The notes under the pieces are model-generated. The model did no database searches. It was not told the origin of the DNA and saw only the letters and a program-made list of their open reading frames with translations. From the NCBI GenBank assembly GCA_030690245.1, contig JAUYGW010000313.1, positions 1 through 18,386 of the forward strand: a stretch of DNA of 18,386 nt, given 5' to 3'. The translations under genes and the position numbers were made by a program. Of the stretch, positions 1 to 7,308 are shown one piece after another (the first letter of the stretch is position 1; each line of letters opens with the position of its first letter). The stretch is from Gallionella sp. (GTDB taxonomy: Bacteria > Pseudomonadota > Gammaproteobacteria > Burkholderiales > Gallionellaceae).

Positions 1-242
1 CCTCCCACGAAACAGTGCTGCGCATCCCCACCCAGACCCTGCTGGAAGGCAAGCGCGTGCTGCTTTACCGGGCGGACGGCATACTCGAAGAGCGCAAGGT
101 GGCGACCGGCCTGGCCAACTGGGAATACACCGAGATCGCCTCCGGGTTGAATGAAGGCGACAGCATCGTGATATCGCTCGACCGGGCCGGAGTGAAGGCC
201 GGCGCGCGCGTGCAGCCGGAAGTAAATAAATCTGCTAAATGA
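1..242 (+). CDS. MacA/HlyD-type periplasmic adaptor, C-terminal fragment
   Basis: This is the 3' end of a gene that starts before the window; the reading frame is open from base 3. The roughly 79 visible residues include an IPTQTLLEGKRVLLYRADG segment and an EERKVATGLANWEYTEIASGL segment. These resemble the C-terminal barrel and membrane-proximal region of RND/MacA-type membrane fusion proteins. Such proteins bridge an inner-membrane ABC transporter and an outer-membrane channel. The stop overlaps the start of the ATPase gene (ATGA), which indicates translational coupling, and the ATPase and two FtsX-type permeases downstream fit a MacAB-like exporter. The assignment rests on these short motifs and on context; the diagnostic lipoyl and hairpin domains lie outside the window. 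Confidence 0.75.
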   Translation, partial: SHETVLRIPTQTLLEGKRVLLYRADGILEERKVATGLANWEYTEIASGLNEGDSIVISLDRAGVKAGARVQPEVNKSAK

Positions 243-925
243 TTCGGCTAGAAAAAGTTAGTCGCAGCTTCACGGTCGGCGATCAGCAGGTCGCCGCGTT
301 GCGCGACATCGACCTGGACATCGCGGCGGGCGACTATGTTTCGATCATGGGGCCGTCCGGCTCCGGCAAGTCCACTTTGCTTAACCTGATCGGGCTGCTG
401 GATCGCCCGAGTTCCGGCACTTACCGGCTGGATGGCGGGGACGTTACCGATTTGACCGACGAGCAACAGGCCAAAGTTCGCAGCGAAAAAGTCGGCTTCG
501 TATTCCAGGCGTTCCATCTGGTGCCGCGCCTGAGCGCCGCGATGAATATCGAGTTGCCGCTGATCCTGGCGGGGATTTCTCCCGCCGAACGCAAGACGCG
601 CGTGGCGCAATTGCTCAAGAACTATGGCTTGACGGATCGTGCCGATCATCGCCCCGACCAGCTTTCCGGCGGGCAGCGCCAGCGCGTCGCAATCGCCCGC
701 GCGACCAGCATGCACCCCGCCGTGCTGCTGGCCGACGAGCCGACCGGCAATCTCGACCAGGCCACCGGCAAAGAGGTGATGAACCTGCTCGAGCAACTCG
801 TCGCGCAGCAGGTCACCCTGATCGTCGTGACGCATGACCCGGCCATCGGCGGGCGCGCGAAGCGCCAGGTGCGCATGGTGGACGGGCAGATCACCGGCGA
901 GAACAAATCGTCGGTGCTGCCATGA
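239..925 (+). CDS. ABC transporter ATP-binding protein, MacB/LolD type
   Basis: This 228-residue ABC ATPase energises the two permeases downstream. It has a Walker A motif GPSGSGKST near residue 38, a Q-loop (FVFQAFHLVPRLS) near 88, the signature LSGGQRQRVAIARA near 142, Walker B with catalytic glutamate (LLADEPTGNLD) near 165, and the switch histidine in VVTHDP near 199. The LVPRLSAAMNIELPL stretch and the length are typical of the MacB/LolD/FtsE family (3.A.1.122/125). The ATG overlaps the adaptor stop by four bases. Unlike classical MacB, ATPase and permease are separate genes here. The substrate cannot be read from sequence; lipoprotein, peptide or macrolide export are all possible. Confidence 0.93.
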   Translation: MIRLEKVSRSFTVGDQQVAALRDIDLDIAAGDYVSIMGPSGSGKSTLLNLIGLLDRPSSGTYRLDGGDVTDLTDEQQAKVRSEKVGFVFQAFHLVPRLSAAMNIELPLILAGISPAERKTRVAQLLKNYGLTDRADHRPDQLSGGQRQRVAIARATSMHPAVLLADEPTGNLDQATGKEVMNLLEQLVAQQVTLIVVTHDPAIGGRAKRQVRMVDGQITGENKSSVLP

Positions 926-950
926 AAATGACAGGAACAGATGAAGTTTT

Positions 951-1010
951 TGTAGGTGCGAATTCATTCGCACGAACGATGGCGGGTGTGCGAATGAATT
1001 CGCACCTACA
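951..1010 (+). repeat. REPIN-like palindrome, family A, copy 1
   Basis: Two perfect 23-bp inverted arms (951-973 and 988-1010) are separated by a 14-bp spacer. Each arm begins with TGTAGGTGCGAATTC and contains its own smaller palindrome (GTGCGAATTCATTCGCAC). The same 21-bp core recurs at 17748-17805. This is the layout of paired REP sequences (REPINs) moved by RAYT transposases. It sits in the 103-bp gap between the ATPase and first permease genes, so the transcript would carry a strong hairpin there. Confidence 0.9.
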
Positions 1011-1028
1011 AGAGCGGTTGTTTTCCAA

Positions 1029-2237
1029 ATGAGGCTCGTCGATGTCGCGCAGTTTGCATCAGGCAGCCTGCGCGGCAGCCCGACGCGCACGCTGTTGATG
1101 ATGCTGGCGATGTCCATCGGCGTCGCGGCGGTGGTGGTGCTCACTGCCCTCGGTGAAGGCGCGCGCCGCTATGTGGTGGACCAATTCTCTTCGCTTGGCA
1201 CCAACCTGGTGATTTTGTTGCCGGGGCGCACCGAGACCGCGGGCATCACCCCAGGCATGCTGATCGGGCAGGTGCCGCGCGAGATAACGCTGGATGATGC
1301 GGAAGCGATCCTGCGCAGCCGCGCCGTCAAACGCATCGCGCCGCTGACCATCGGTTCCGCCACGCTTTCGCGCGACGCGCTGAACCGCGAAGTGGTGGTG
1401 CTCGGCTCGACCTCCGACTTGCTGGAAGTGCGCCACATGAGCATCGGCATCGGGCGCTTCCTGCCGGCGGGCGACATCCACGAAAGCACTTCGGTGTGCG
1501 TGCTGGGCAACCAGATCAAGCGCGAATTGTTCGGCAACGAGCAAGCTGTGGGGCAGTGGGTGCGGCTCGGCGACCGGCGGTTTCGCGTCATCGGCGTGCT
1601 GGCGCCGCAAGGCGAATCGATGGGGATGCGCACCGACGAGCTGGTGATCGTGCCGGTCGCGTCCGCGCATCAGCTGTTCAATACGTCGGGGCTGTTCCGC
1701 GTCCTGATCGAAGCGAAGAGCCGCGATGCGATCGAGCAGGCCAGGCACGAAGCCGAAGAGATCATGTTTCAGCGCCACGGCGGCGAGAAGGATGTCACGG
1801 TGATCACGCAGGACGCCGTGCTCGCCACCTTCGACCGGATACTTACCGCGCTGACGCTGGCGGTGGCAGGCATCGCCGCGATCAGCCTGGCCGTGGCGGG
1901 CGTGCTGATCATGAATGTGATGCTGATCGCCGTGGCGCAGCGCGTCAAGGAGATCGGGCTGCTCAAGGCGCTGGGCGCACCGGGCAGACAGATACGCGCC
2001 TTGTTTTTTGCAGAGGCGGCCTTGCTCTCCGCTATCGGCAGTGCCGCAGGGCTGGCGTTGGGCTATGCGGGCAGCATCATCATCGGGCAGGTATATCCGG
2101 CCCTGCCGGTCAGCCCGCCGTGGTGGGCGGTGCTCGCGGCCTGCGCCACGGCGCTGGGAACGGGCATCCTGTTCAGCGTGTGGCCGGCGCGCCGCGCGGC
2201 GCAACTCGATCCGGTCGCTGCATTGGCCGGGAGATAG
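1029..2237 (+). CDS. ABC transporter permease, MacB-PCD/FtsX type (first)
   Basis: This 402-residue inner-membrane protein of the MacB/FtsX permease family has an N-terminal membrane helix (about residues 22-42, LMMLAMSIGVAAVVVLTAL). A large periplasmic domain follows (about 50-265, with the typical SSLGTNLVILLPG start). Three C-terminal helices (about 275-390) contain the FtsX signature KEIGLLKALGAPGRQI. The protein ends with the family-typical PARRAAQLDPVAAL. With the second permease it probably forms the heterodimeric membrane part of the exporter. The first ATG after the upstream palindrome was chosen; the ribosome binding site there is weak (AGAGCGG some 12 bases upstream), so translation may depend on coupling or on the altered leader. 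Confidence 0.92.
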   Translation: MRLVDVAQFASGSLRGSPTRTLLMMLAMSIGVAAVVVLTALGEGARRYVVDQFSSLGTNLVILLPGRTETAGITPGMLIGQVPREITLDDAEAILRSRAVKRIAPLTIGSATLSRDALNREVVVLGSTSDLLEVRHMSIGIGRFLPAGDIHESTSVCVLGNQIKRELFGNEQAVGQWVRLGDRRFRVIGVLAPQGESMGMRTDELVIVPVASAHQLFNTSGLFRVLIEAKSRDAIEQARHEAEEIMFQRHGGEKDVTVITQDAVLATFDRILTALTLAVAGIAAISLAVAGVLIMNVMLIAVAQRVKEIGLLKALGAPGRQIRALFFAEAALLSAIGSAAGLALGYAGSIIIGQVYPALPVSPPWWAVLAACATALGTGILFSVWPARRAAQLDPVAALAGR

Positions 2238-2240
2238 CTG

Positions 2241-3440
2241 ATGTTATTTCCCGACCTCGTCAAACTGACCACCTCCAGCTTCGTCGCCTACCGGATGCGC
2301 AGCTTCCTGACCGGCCTGGGCATCGCCATCGGCATCACGGCGGTGATCCTGCTGACCTCTATCGGCGAAGGGTTGCATCAGTTCGTGCTGTCCGAGTTCT
2401 CGCAGTTCGGCACCAACATCATCACCATCCAGCCGGGCAAGACGAAGACCCACGGAGGCAATGTTGGCGTGTTCGGCTCGGTCAGGCCGCTCTCGCTGGA
2501 GGATGCGGATGCGCTGCGCCACTTGCCTTATGTCGAAAACGTCAATCCCAGCGTGATGGGCAACGCCGAAGTGCGCGCCAATGGCAAGACGCGGCGCACC
2601 ACGGTGTTGGGCGAAGGGCGCGATTTTGCCGAGGCGTTCACGATGAAAGTGCAGAGCGGCAGCTTCTGGACCGATGAGGACAACGAGCAGGCGCGCGCGC
2701 TCGTCGTGCTCGGCGCGAAAGTGAACCAGGAGCTTTTTGCCGGGCAGAATCCGCTCGGCAGTTATCTGCGCGTCGGCGGGCAGCGCTACCGCGTGATCGG
2801 CGTGATGGAACCCAAGGGGCAGATACTCGGTTTTGACATGGACGATACTGTGATTATCCCGGCGGCGCGCGCGATGGAGCTGCTCAACCGCTCGGGGCTG
2901 ATCGAGATGCAGGTGAGCTATCGCGCCAGCGCCGATGTCAATGCGGTGATACGTTCCATCACCGAACGTCTCAAGGACAGGCACGGGAGCGAGGACTTCA
3001 CGATCATTTCGCAGGAGCAGGCGCTTGAAGTGCTGGGCTCGGTGCTCGACGTCATCACCTTTGCCGTCGGCGCGCTGGGCGGCATTTCGCTGCTGGTCGG
3101 CGCAGTGGGTATCCTGACCATCATGACCATGGCGGTCACCGAGCGCACCTCCGAGATCGGCCTGCTGCGCGCTTTGGGCGCGCGCGAACGGCAGGTGCTG
3201 GCCCTGTTTCTGGGTGAGGCGATGCTGCTGTCCGCATTGGGCGGCCTGGCGGGGCTGGCGCTCGGGGTCGGCATCGCGCAGGGCTTGCATCTGCTGTTCC
3301 CCGCGCTGCCGGTGCATACGCCGTGGCTGTTTGCCGTGCTCGCTGAACTCAGTGCGGTGACCATCGGCCTCGCGGCGGGGGTCGTACCGGCCATGCGTGC
3401 GGCCAGGCTCGATCCGGTGGAGGCGCTGCATGCGGAATGA
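2241..3440 (+). CDS. ABC transporter permease, MacB-PCD/FtsX type (second)
   Basis: This 399-residue paralogue of the preceding permease has the same architecture. It has an N-terminal helix (LTGLGIAIGITAVILLTSI), a periplasmic MacB-PCD domain opening with SQFGTNIITIQPG, a C-terminal FtsX domain with TSEIGLLRALGARERQVL, three membrane helices, and a final [13 protein letters not shown]. It starts three bases after the previous stop, so the two are co-translated. Its 3' end overlaps earP by 11 bases. Paired permeases with one ATPase suggest a heterodimeric transporter. The family is clear; the cargo is unknown. Confidence 0.92.
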   Translation: MLFPDLVKLTTSSFVAYRMRSFLTGLGIAIGITAVILLTSIGEGLHQFVLSEFSQFGTNIITIQPGKTKTHGGNVGVFGSVRPLSLEDADALRHLPYVENVNPSVMGNAEVRANGKTRRTTVLGEGRDFAEAFTMKVQSGSFWTDEDNEQARALVVLGAKVNQELFAGQNPLGSYLRVGGQRYRVIGVMEPKGQILGFDMDDTVIIPAARAMELLNRSGLIEMQVSYRASADVNAVIRSITERLKDRHGSEDFTIISQEQALEVLGSVLDVITFAVGALGGISLLVGAVGILTIMTMAVTERTSEIGLLRALGARERQVLALFLGEAMLLSALGGLAGLALGVGIAQGLHLLFPALPVHTPWLFAVLAELSAVTIGLAAGVVPAMRAARLDPVEALHAE

Positions 3441-4623
3441 GTCATGCGACATCTTCTGCAACGTCGTCGACAACTACGGCGACATCGGTGTGTGCTGGCG
3501 GCTGGCGCGGCAGCTGGCGAACGAGCATGGCCTCGCCGTCAGGCTGTGGGTGGACGATCTGGGCAGCATGGCCAGGCTGTGCCCGGAGACGGATGCGGCG
3601 CGGGACATCCAGCAGTGCCGGGGCGTGGAAGTGCGGCGCTGGATCAAGCCGTTCCCCGAAGTGCAGCCCGCCGGCCTGGTGATCGAGGCGTTCGCCTGCA
3701 AGTTGCCGCAAGGCTATATCGAGGCGGTGGCCGCACAGCAGCGATCCGTCTGGATCAATCTCGAATATCTCAGTGCCGAAGACTGGGTGCATGGCTGTCA
3801 CGGCCTGCCATCGCCGCATCCGAGCCTGCCGCTGACCAGGCACTTCTTTTTCCCCGGCTTCACCAGCCAGACCGGCGGGCTGCTGCTGGAACGCGACCTG
3901 TTCACGCGGCGCGATGCGTTCCAGAACGATACCGTACAACAGCAGGCGTTCTGGCAGTCGTTCGGTATGGATATGCCTTCGGCGGAGACGCTGAAAATCT
4001 CGCTGTTCGGCTACGAGAACGACGCGCTCCACGATTTATTCGATGCCTGGGCGAGCGGCGCGCAGCCGGTGCTGTGCCTCGTGCCGGAGGGGCGCATCCT
4101 GCCGCAGGTTAAGCGCTATTTTGAGGACGCAGGTCGGGATTCATCCCGACATGGCGATTGCGTCGGGATGAATCCCGACCTACAGAGCTGCAACCTGCTC
4201 GTGCGCGTGCAGCCGTTCGTCGAGCAGGAACGCTACGATGAACTGTTGTGGGCGTGCGATGTCAATTTTGTTCGTGGCGAGGACTCCTGCGTCCGCGCAC
4301 AATGGGCGGCCAAACCGTTCGTGTGGCAAATTTATCCGCAGCACGATGCGGTGCACTGGGGCAAGCTGCAAGCTTTCCTGAACTTGTACTGCGCACCGCT
4401 CAGTTCGTCCGCAAGCGAGGCGGTGCATGGCTTGTGGAAGGCATGGAACCAGGAAAACGGGGCAGGTCAGGCATGGTCTGTCTTTATAGAGATGCGTGGC
4501 GAACTTGAACTCCATGCGCAACACTGGGCGCGGCAATTGGCCGCAAACAATCTGGCGTTGAATTTACTGGATTTTTCTCAGAAAATCGGTAGAATGCGCG
4601 CCTTGGAAATTGAGGGGCAGTAA
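3430..4623 (+). CDS. earP: EF-P arginine rhamnosyltransferase EarP, with an in-frame repeat insertion
   Basis: EarP (GT104) transfers rhamnose from dTDP-L-rhamnose to Arg32 of EF-P, activating EF-P for translation of polyproline stretches. The N-terminal motif [20 protein letters not shown] carries the two aspartates (D14, D18) matching the functionally important pair of the family. The C-terminal half has [23 protein letters not shown] (cited here as adjoining RGEDS and VWQIYPQ motifs) with E284 at the place of the essential glutamate. The ATG at 3430 was chosen because homology begins there; an upstream in-frame GTG at 3397 lies deep in the permease gene. At 397 residues the protein is slightly long, explained by about 19 extra residues (about 234-252) encoded by a palindromic repeat. 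efp follows directly, the usual arrangement. Confidence 0.93.
   Translation: MRNESCDIFCNVVDNYGDIGVCWRLARQLANEHGLAVRLWVDDLGSMARLCPETDAARDIQQCRGVEVRRWIKPFPEVQPAGLVIEAFACKLPQGYIEAVAAQQRSVWINLEYLSAEDWVHGCHGLPSPHPSLPLTRHFFFPGFTSQTGGLLLERDLFTRRDAFQNDTVQQQAFWQSFGMDMPSAETLKISLFGYENDALHDLFDAWASGAQPVLCLVPEGRILPQVKRYFEDAGRDSSRHGDCVGMNPDLQSCNLLVRVQPFVEQERYDELLWACDVNFVRGEDSCVRAQWAAKPFVWQIYPQHDAVHWGKLQAFLNLYCAPLSSSASEAVHGLWKAWNQENGAGQAWSVFIEMRGELELHAQHWARQLAANNLALNLLDFSQKIGRMRALEIEGQ
4131..4181 (+). repeat. REPIN-like palindrome inserted in frame in earP
   Basis: Two perfect 20-bp inverted arms (4131-4150, AGGTCGGGATTCATCCCGAC, and 4162-4181) flank an 11-bp spacer. The right arm continues into ACA, as in the TGTAGGT ends of the other copies. 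It belongs to the same TAGGT-plus-hairpin family as the repeats at 951, 9576 and 17748. It is translated as the low-conservation stretch around [18 protein letters not shown] of EarP, between FEDA and NLLVRVQPF, and it keeps the frame open. Confidence 0.88.
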
Positions 4624-4625
4624 AC

Positions 4626-5180
4626 ATGAAAATAGCACAAGATCTTCGCGTCGGTAACGTCATTCTGGTGGGCACCGACCCTATGGTAATCCTCAAGGCT
4701 GAATATAGTCGCTCCGGCCGTAACGGTTCGGTGGTCAAGATGAAGATGAAGAATCTGCTGACCGAATCCGCAAAGGAAACCGTGTATAGCGCCGACGACA
4801 AATTCGAACAGATCATGCTGGATCGCAAGGAAGTGACTTATTCCTATTTCGCCGACCCGATGTATGTGTTCATGGATGGCGAATACAACCAGTATGAGAT
4901 CGAAGCTGAAAGCATGGGCGACGCGATCAACTACATCGAAGACGGTATGCCTTGCGAAGTGGTGTTCTACAACGAAAAAGCGATCTCGGTCGAGTTGCCC
5001 AACACCATCGTGCGCGAAGTCGTTTACACCGAACCGGCTGTGCGCGGCGACACTTCAGGCAAGGTGATGAAGCCGGCCAAGATCAACGGCGGTTTCGAAT
5101 TGCCGGTTGCGGCCTTCGTTGAGATCGGCGACAGGATCGAGATCGATACCCGCACCAACGAATATAAAAAGCGCGCCTGA
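4626..5180 (+). CDS. efp: Elongation factor P
   Basis: EF-P binds between the P and E sites of the ribosome and rescues stalling at consecutive prolines. The 184-residue length is standard. It has three beta-barrel domains: a KOW-like N domain (about 1-64), an OB domain (about 66-128) and a C-terminal OB domain (about 130-184). The C-terminal domain carries the family signature in [16 protein letters not shown]. The tip loop reads [10 protein letters not shown] with Arg at 32 rather than Lys34, the form modified by EarP, which fits the adjacent gene. It starts two bases after the earP stop; a GAGGGG ribosome binding site lies in the end of earP. Confidence 0.98.
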   Translation: MKIAQDLRVGNVILVGTDPMVILKAEYSRSGRNGSVVKMKMKNLLTESAKETVYSADDKFEQIMLDRKEVTYSYFADPMYVFMDGEYNQYEIEAESMGDAINYIEDGMPCEVVFYNEKAISVELPNTIVREVVYTEPAVRGDTSGKVMKPAKINGGFELPVAAFVEIGDRIEIDTRTNEYKKRA

Positions 5181-5186
5181 TTTAAC

Positions 5187-5216
5187 CCGTCATTCCGGCT
5201 CGCGCCGGAATGACGG
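5187..5216 (+). repeat. Short palindromic repeat (GTCATTCC family) after efp
   Basis: A perfect 13-bp inverted repeat (CCGTCATTCCGGC / GCCGGAATGACGG) with a 4-bp loop begins six bases after the efp stop. It is related to the GTCATTCCCGCGCAGGCGGG arms within the mobile element at 11674-11865. There is no T-run, so it is read as a dispersed repeat rather than a terminator, though it may protect the mRNA 3' end. Confidence 0.75.
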
Positions 5217-5231
5217 AGGTTCAGGGTAAGC

Positions 5232-5261
5232 AAAAGGCCAGCCGCGAGGTTGGCCTTTTTT
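5232..5261 (+). terminator. Rho-independent terminator of the export-earP-efp operon
   Basis: AAAAGGCCAGCC pairs with GGTTGGCCTTTT around a GCGA tetraloop, with one G-U pair. The 12-bp stem runs into a T-tract. Its position about 50 bases after efp fits the end of the operon; the flanking A-run means it could act in both directions. Confidence 0.85.
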
Positions 5262-5353
5262 CTGGCTGCCGGTACGTGAGGCTCACTCCGCCGGACAGTT
5301 GTTTTCACCGGCTATTCGCATATCCGGAACCCGCTTGAATTCCGGTCGTTCAG

Positions 5354-5382
5354 CTGGTTTTTTTCATGTCATGCCGTATAAT
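5354..5382 (+). promoter_or_regulatory. Candidate sigma-70 promoter for the Sel1 gene pair
   Basis: A perfect -10 hexamer TATAAT lies at 5377-5382. The sequence at the -35 spacing (CTGGTT, 5354-5359) is poor. Transcription from here would leave a leader of about 90 nt before the Sel1 start at 5479. It would also exclude the longer TTG-started frame beginning at 5299. Confidence 0.5.
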
Positions 5383-5478
5383 TTCATCCGTTGCGACTGC
5401 GGTAATCTCGAAGGCGCAATTTATCCGGAAGGCGCCCAAGCCGATATTCGATCCGGGGTGCAACTTAAAAAACCAACC

Positions 5479-6180
5479 ATGAGTAACGCGATAATGAAAA
5501 CTCTTTTTAGCCTGATTTTCGCAGTATTTTTCCTGATGGCCGGCACCGCGCAGGCCGGATTGCAGGAAGGAATCGATGCTTATGGAAAAGGCAATTATCC
5601 TGCCGCATTGAAGGAATTCAGGCCGCTTGCCGCCAAGGGTAACGCGGCGGCGCAGAGCATCCTCGGGTTTATGTACGCCAATGGACAGGGTGTGCCGCAG
5701 GATTACAATAAAGCGGAGAAGTGGTACCTCAAGGCGGCTGCGCAAGGAGATGCGGACGCGCAAACATTCCTGGGGATCATGTATGGCAAGGGACAAGGTG
5801 TGCCGCAGGACTACGTGAAAGCGGCGGAGTGGTACCGCAAGGCGGCAGAACAGGGGTTTGCCGATGCGCAGAGCAACCTCGGGATGATGTATGCCAACGG
5901 GCAAGGCGTGCCGCAGGACGACAAGGAGGCCGCGGCGTGGTACCGCAAGGCGGCCGGGCAGGGCAGTGCCCCGGCACAGTTCAACCTCGGCGTGATGTAT
6001 GCCAACGGGCAAGGGGTTTCGCTGGATATGGTGGAAGCGCACAAGTGGTTCAGCCTGGCGGAGGCGGTGGTGGGCGAAGAGGCCGCCAGCAACAGGAAAC
6101 TGGTTGAAGCGGACATGACTCCCCCGCAGATTGAGGAAGCGCAGAAACTGGCGCGGGAGTGGACGGAGAAGCACAAGTAA
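5479..6180 (+). CDS. Secreted Sel1-repeat protein (first of a tandem pair)
   Basis: This 233-residue protein has an N-terminal signal peptide (MKTLFSLIFAVFFLMAGTAQA, split here at LIF; cleavage likely after residue 26). Four Sel1-like (TPR-type) repeats of 36 residues follow, at about 54-89, 90-125, 126-161 and 162-197, each built on LGxMYxxGQGVPQDxxKAxxWYRKAA. In DNA the repeats show as a 108-bp period. A non-repeat tail (LVEADMTPPQIEEAQKLAREW) closes the protein. Sel1 proteins are alpha-solenoid scaffolds for protein-protein contacts, here probably periplasmic. ATG 5479 was preferred because its MSNAIMKT start matches MNHAIKKN of the neighbour; ATG 5494 is also possible. The partner protein is unknown. 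Confidence 0.88.
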   Translation: MSNAIMKTLFSLIFAVFFLMAGTAQAGLQEGIDAYGKGNYPAALKEFRPLAAKGNAAAQSILGFMYANGQGVPQDYNKAEKWYLKAAAQGDADAQTFLGIMYGKGQGVPQDYVKAAEWYRKAAEQGFADAQSNLGMMYANGQGVPQDDKEAAAWYRKAAGQGSAPAQFNLGVMYANGQGVSLDMVEAHKWFSLAEAVVGEEAASNRKLVEADMTPPQIEEAQKLAREWTEKHK

Positions 6181-6231
6181 TCCGCCCGAAAATTGGACTT
6201 CTTATTTGAATCGGTGTTTAAAAGGTAAATC

Positions 6232-6858
6232 ATGAACCATGCGATAAAGAAAAATTCGCTCGGGCTGGCGCTGGCAATCGTTTTTCTGGCGGGCAGTACA
6301 GGCGCGCAGGCCGGCTTGCAGGAGGGGATATTAGCTTACAAAAGGGGATATTTTTCCGCTGCGTTAAAGGAGCTGGCACCCCTTGCGGAACAGGGGAATG
6401 TGAAAGCTCAAGGAATTCTCGGGGAAATGTACAGCAGCGGAAGCGGCGTTTCGCAGGATCTTGCGAAGGCGGTATTCTGGTATCGCAAGGCGGCCGAGCA
6501 GGGCAGCGGGGCGGCGCAGACATACCTCGGTATGATGTACGAAAGGGGAATCAGCGTTCCGCAGGACGACAAGGCGGCCGCATCGTGGTTCCACAAGGCG
6601 GCCGAGCAGGGTCATGGGGAGGCGCTGTATATCCTCGGTGGAATGTATGAAAGAGGACAAGGCGCAATACAGGCCGACTTGGTGCAGGCGCACAAGTGCT
6701 TCAATCTGGCTGTGGCAGTAGGTTTTGAAGTGGCCCAGGATAACCTGGACGAAATCGAAGCGAAGATGAGCCCCGAGCAAATCGAAAAGGCGCGATCGTT
6801 GGCCAAGGAATGGCTGGCGAAGCACAAGCCGCCCACCCATAGCGGCCCTCTAAAATAA
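6232..6858 (+). CDS. Secreted Sel1-repeat protein (second of a tandem pair)
   Basis: This 208-residue paralogue of the preceding gene has a signal peptide (hydrophobic GLALAIVFLAGSTGAQA, cleavage likely after residue 27). The conserved mature start GLQEGILAYKRGYFSAALKE is followed by about three Sel1 repeats (about 54-90, 91-126, 127-163). The tail (KMSPEQIEKARSLAKEW) matches that of its neighbour. The start is supported by AAAGG eight bases upstream. It lies 51 bp after the first Sel1 gene with no terminator between, so the two are probably co-transcribed and arose by duplication. The repeat number differs by one unit, as expected for recombining Sel1 arrays. Its role is unknown beyond likely periplasmic scaffolding. 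Confidence 0.88.
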   Translation: MNHAIKKNSLGLALAIVFLAGSTGAQAGLQEGILAYKRGYFSAALKELAPLAEQGNVKAQGILGEMYSSGSGVSQDLAKAVFWYRKAAEQGSGAAQTYLGMMYERGISVPQDDKAAASWFHKAAEQGHGEALYILGGMYERGQGAIQADLVQAHKCFNLAVAVGFEVAQDNLDEIEAKMSPEQIEKARSLAKEWLAKHKPPTHSGPLK

Positions 6859-7308
6859 CTAGGGTTTCTGCCTGTCCGGCCGGTCGCGCGACGGGATGCG
6901 GTAGAGCCAGATCACCATCATCACGCCGAAAAAGGCCAGAGCGAACTGCAGCCAGCCATCCTTGATGAAGAAAATGATCGAACTGCCGAAGGTCAGGGTC
7001 ATCGTGGCCACCGCCACCAGCTTGATCCGCCACGGGATGCTCCGGTAGGTGCGCCATTCGATGATCAGCGGCCCTAAAGCCGGGTGGTTCATCAGCCAGT
7101 TGTAGAAGCGGCGCGACGAGCGCGCGTAGCAGGCGGTGGCCAGCAACAGGAAGGGCGTGGTCGGCAGGATCGGCATGAAGATGCCGACGATGCCGAGCAG
7201 CAGGAACAGCGTACCCAGTGCGCCAAAAGCAAGCCGCACCCACAGGAAGCGGTGCTTGCGCATCTCGTGGCTGTAGTCGCGGCGCTCGATGGACCTGGCC
7301 TTGCTCAA
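6859..7308 (-). CDS. DUF454/YbaN-family inner-membrane protein
   Basis: The protein carries the family core GIFMPILPTTPFLLLATACYARSS (two adjoining halves, GIFMPILPTTP and FLLLATACYARSS), then RRFYNWLMNHPALGPLI and EWRTYRSIP. Three membrane helices lie around the first 30 residues after MRKHRF, and at KLVAVATMTLTFG and FALAFFGVMMVIWLY. Function in this family is not established. The ATG at 7263 gives 134 residues, near the family length. The TTG at 7308 gives 149, and its TTGA overlaps the stop of the upstream gene behind a strong GAGGGGGGA ribosome binding site, so TTG is taken here. The stop codon abuts that of the convergent Sel1 gene with no spacer. Confidence 0.8.
   Translation of the reverse strand: MSKARSIERRDYSHEMRKHRFLWVRLAFGALGTLFLLLGIVGIFMPILPTTPFLLLATACYARSSRRFYNWLMNHPALGPLIIEWRTYRSIPWRIKLVAVATMTLTFGSSIIFFIKDGWLQFALAFFGVMMVIWLYRIPSRDRPDRQKP

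Noticed and set aside
248..1144. Long minus-strand reading frame (298 codons) opposite the ABC ATPase
   Set aside because: It is antisense to a clear ATPase, has Arg/His/Gln-rich composition typical of GC-rich shadows, and shows no known motif.
2244..3473. Minus-strand reading frame of 409 codons opposite the second permease
   Set aside because: It is rich in His, Arg and Gln, has no hydrophobic or catalytic pattern, and lies fully opposite a real FtsX-type permease.
5187..5216. Palindrome after efp as the operon terminator
   Set aside because: It has no T-run; the hairpin at 5232-5261 with a T-tract is the better terminator.
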